A stretch of 49,090 nt of DNA from Anaerolinea thermophila (GTDB lineage Bacteria; Chloroflexota; Anaerolineae; Anaerolineales; Anaerolineaceae). Location: NCBI RefSeq assembly GCF_020723905.1, contig NZ_DYHZ01000011.1:1-49090 (forward strand). Direction: 5' to 3'. Positions 48,735-49,090 of the stretch are shown piece by piece; within the stretch, counting starts at the first letter, position 1, and each line of letters opens with the position of its first letter. The notes beneath the pieces were generated by a model. It made no database searches, had not been told where the DNA came from, and worked only from the letters and a program-made list of their open reading frames with translations. Both the position numbers and the translations under genes were made by a program.

Positions 48735-49090
48735 TCAAAAGCACCTGCTGGCGTACTCATTTGCACCGGCATCCGGGTGTGAAGCCTGTTGCCAGCGGAA
48801 AATATAAGGCATACTTCCGTTGGGGTTTGCCATGGGCAATTTTAGCGGCGGAATCTTGGGTAACCACACATATGCGTTCCCGTCATAGGGGACAAGCGAA
48901 ATGGTAAAGGTAATATTGCGCATATCCCCGGGTTGCGGATTAGAGGGCGTGCCCTTACCGGCGAAGTTGACCGTATCGCTACCGGAGGCGGTGCCCATAC
49001 AGGAATTACGGATGGCCGTATCATAATTCACCAGCGTCACCGGGTAAGGTTCGACATCAATGCAGAAACCGGGGAAAGCGACACGGGCAG
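48735..49090 (-). CDS. C-terminal part of a protein cut by the right edge
   Basis: The frame is open through the right edge (the internal GTG at 49040 is not needed), so the 5' part lies beyond the window. The visible ~118 residues start ARVAFPGFCIDVEPYPVTLV and end GANEYASRCF. They are beta-rich with three Cys (GFC, NSC, SRC), and FTISLVPYDGNAYVWLPKIP suggests an extracytoplasmic fold. I do not recognise the family. Confidence 0.6.
   Translation of the reverse strand, partial: ARVAFPGFCIDVEPYPVTLVNYDTAIRNSCMGTASGSDTVNFAGKGTPSNPQPGDMRNITFTISLVPYDGNAYVWLPKIPPLKLPMANPNGSMPYIFRWQQASHPDAGANEYASRCF

Overview
The window looks like a chromosomal segment of an anaerobic, probably thermophilic Chloroflexota (class Anaerolineae). 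This is inferred from gene content and style: high-GC coding with dense ATGA/TAATG overlaps, several LolD/MacB- and exporter-type ABC systems, an AmmeMemoRadiSam enzyme, URO-D-like and DUF2202 proteins, a heliorhodopsin and an EPS-type flippase operon. No rRNA or other phylogenetic marker is present, so the placement rests on resemblance only. There is one tRNA gene (Ser, anticodon CGA). I see no CRISPR array and no intact mobile element.

Layout. 1-2200 is visibly AT-richer. It holds a GT-C type membrane glycosyltransferase, then a scar in which the first ~37 codons of a GH2 beta-galactosidase abut the first ~37 codons of an oppositely oriented ISAs1-type transposase. 2207-9426 holds a PAS-GGDEF protein and a TetR regulator divergent from a four-gene ABC efflux operon (two ATPases, an FtsX permease and a lipoprotein adaptor), with a consensus promoter and an operator-like palindrome between them. 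9425-12367 (minus) is glnS, trpS and an easily missed 84-residue SelW-like protein with an in-frame TGA followed by a SECIS-like hairpin. 12459-16243 holds a sugar transferase, a 320-base structured leader, a single-chain B12-domain protein and an opine-dehydrogenase-like protein. 16453-23418 is a mixed stretch: DUF2202 lipoprotein, leaderless amrS, degenerate M23 protein, URO-D-like protein, ComEC without an MBL metal site, and a nitroreductase. 23597-27225 encodes an asymmetric heterodimeric ABC exporter. 27287-30140 (minus) is hutU with two related single-span proteins.

30328-36573 is tRNA-Ser followed by a leaderless tsaE, tsaB, rimI, family-4 uracil-DNA glycosylase, nucleotide-sugar dehydrogenase, epimerase and flippase, almost all overlapping. 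36743-37537 is a heliorhodopsin with its own promoter. The rest is mostly on the minus strand: a six-span protein, a small YbjN-like protein, a PAS/PAS/GAF/GGDEF protein, recF and def; then a plus-strand cytochrome P450 with a promoter/operator; then CBS-ACT, nucleoside hydrolase, VOC protein, a triple-repeat membrane protein, two small membrane proteins, and a gene cut by the right edge.

The most rewarding items are the hidden selenoprotein with its SECIS, the heliorhodopsin, the structured leader in front of the B12/opine-dehydrogenase pair, the TetR/ABC divergent control region, the P450 operator, and two genes whose promoters predict leaderless mRNAs.
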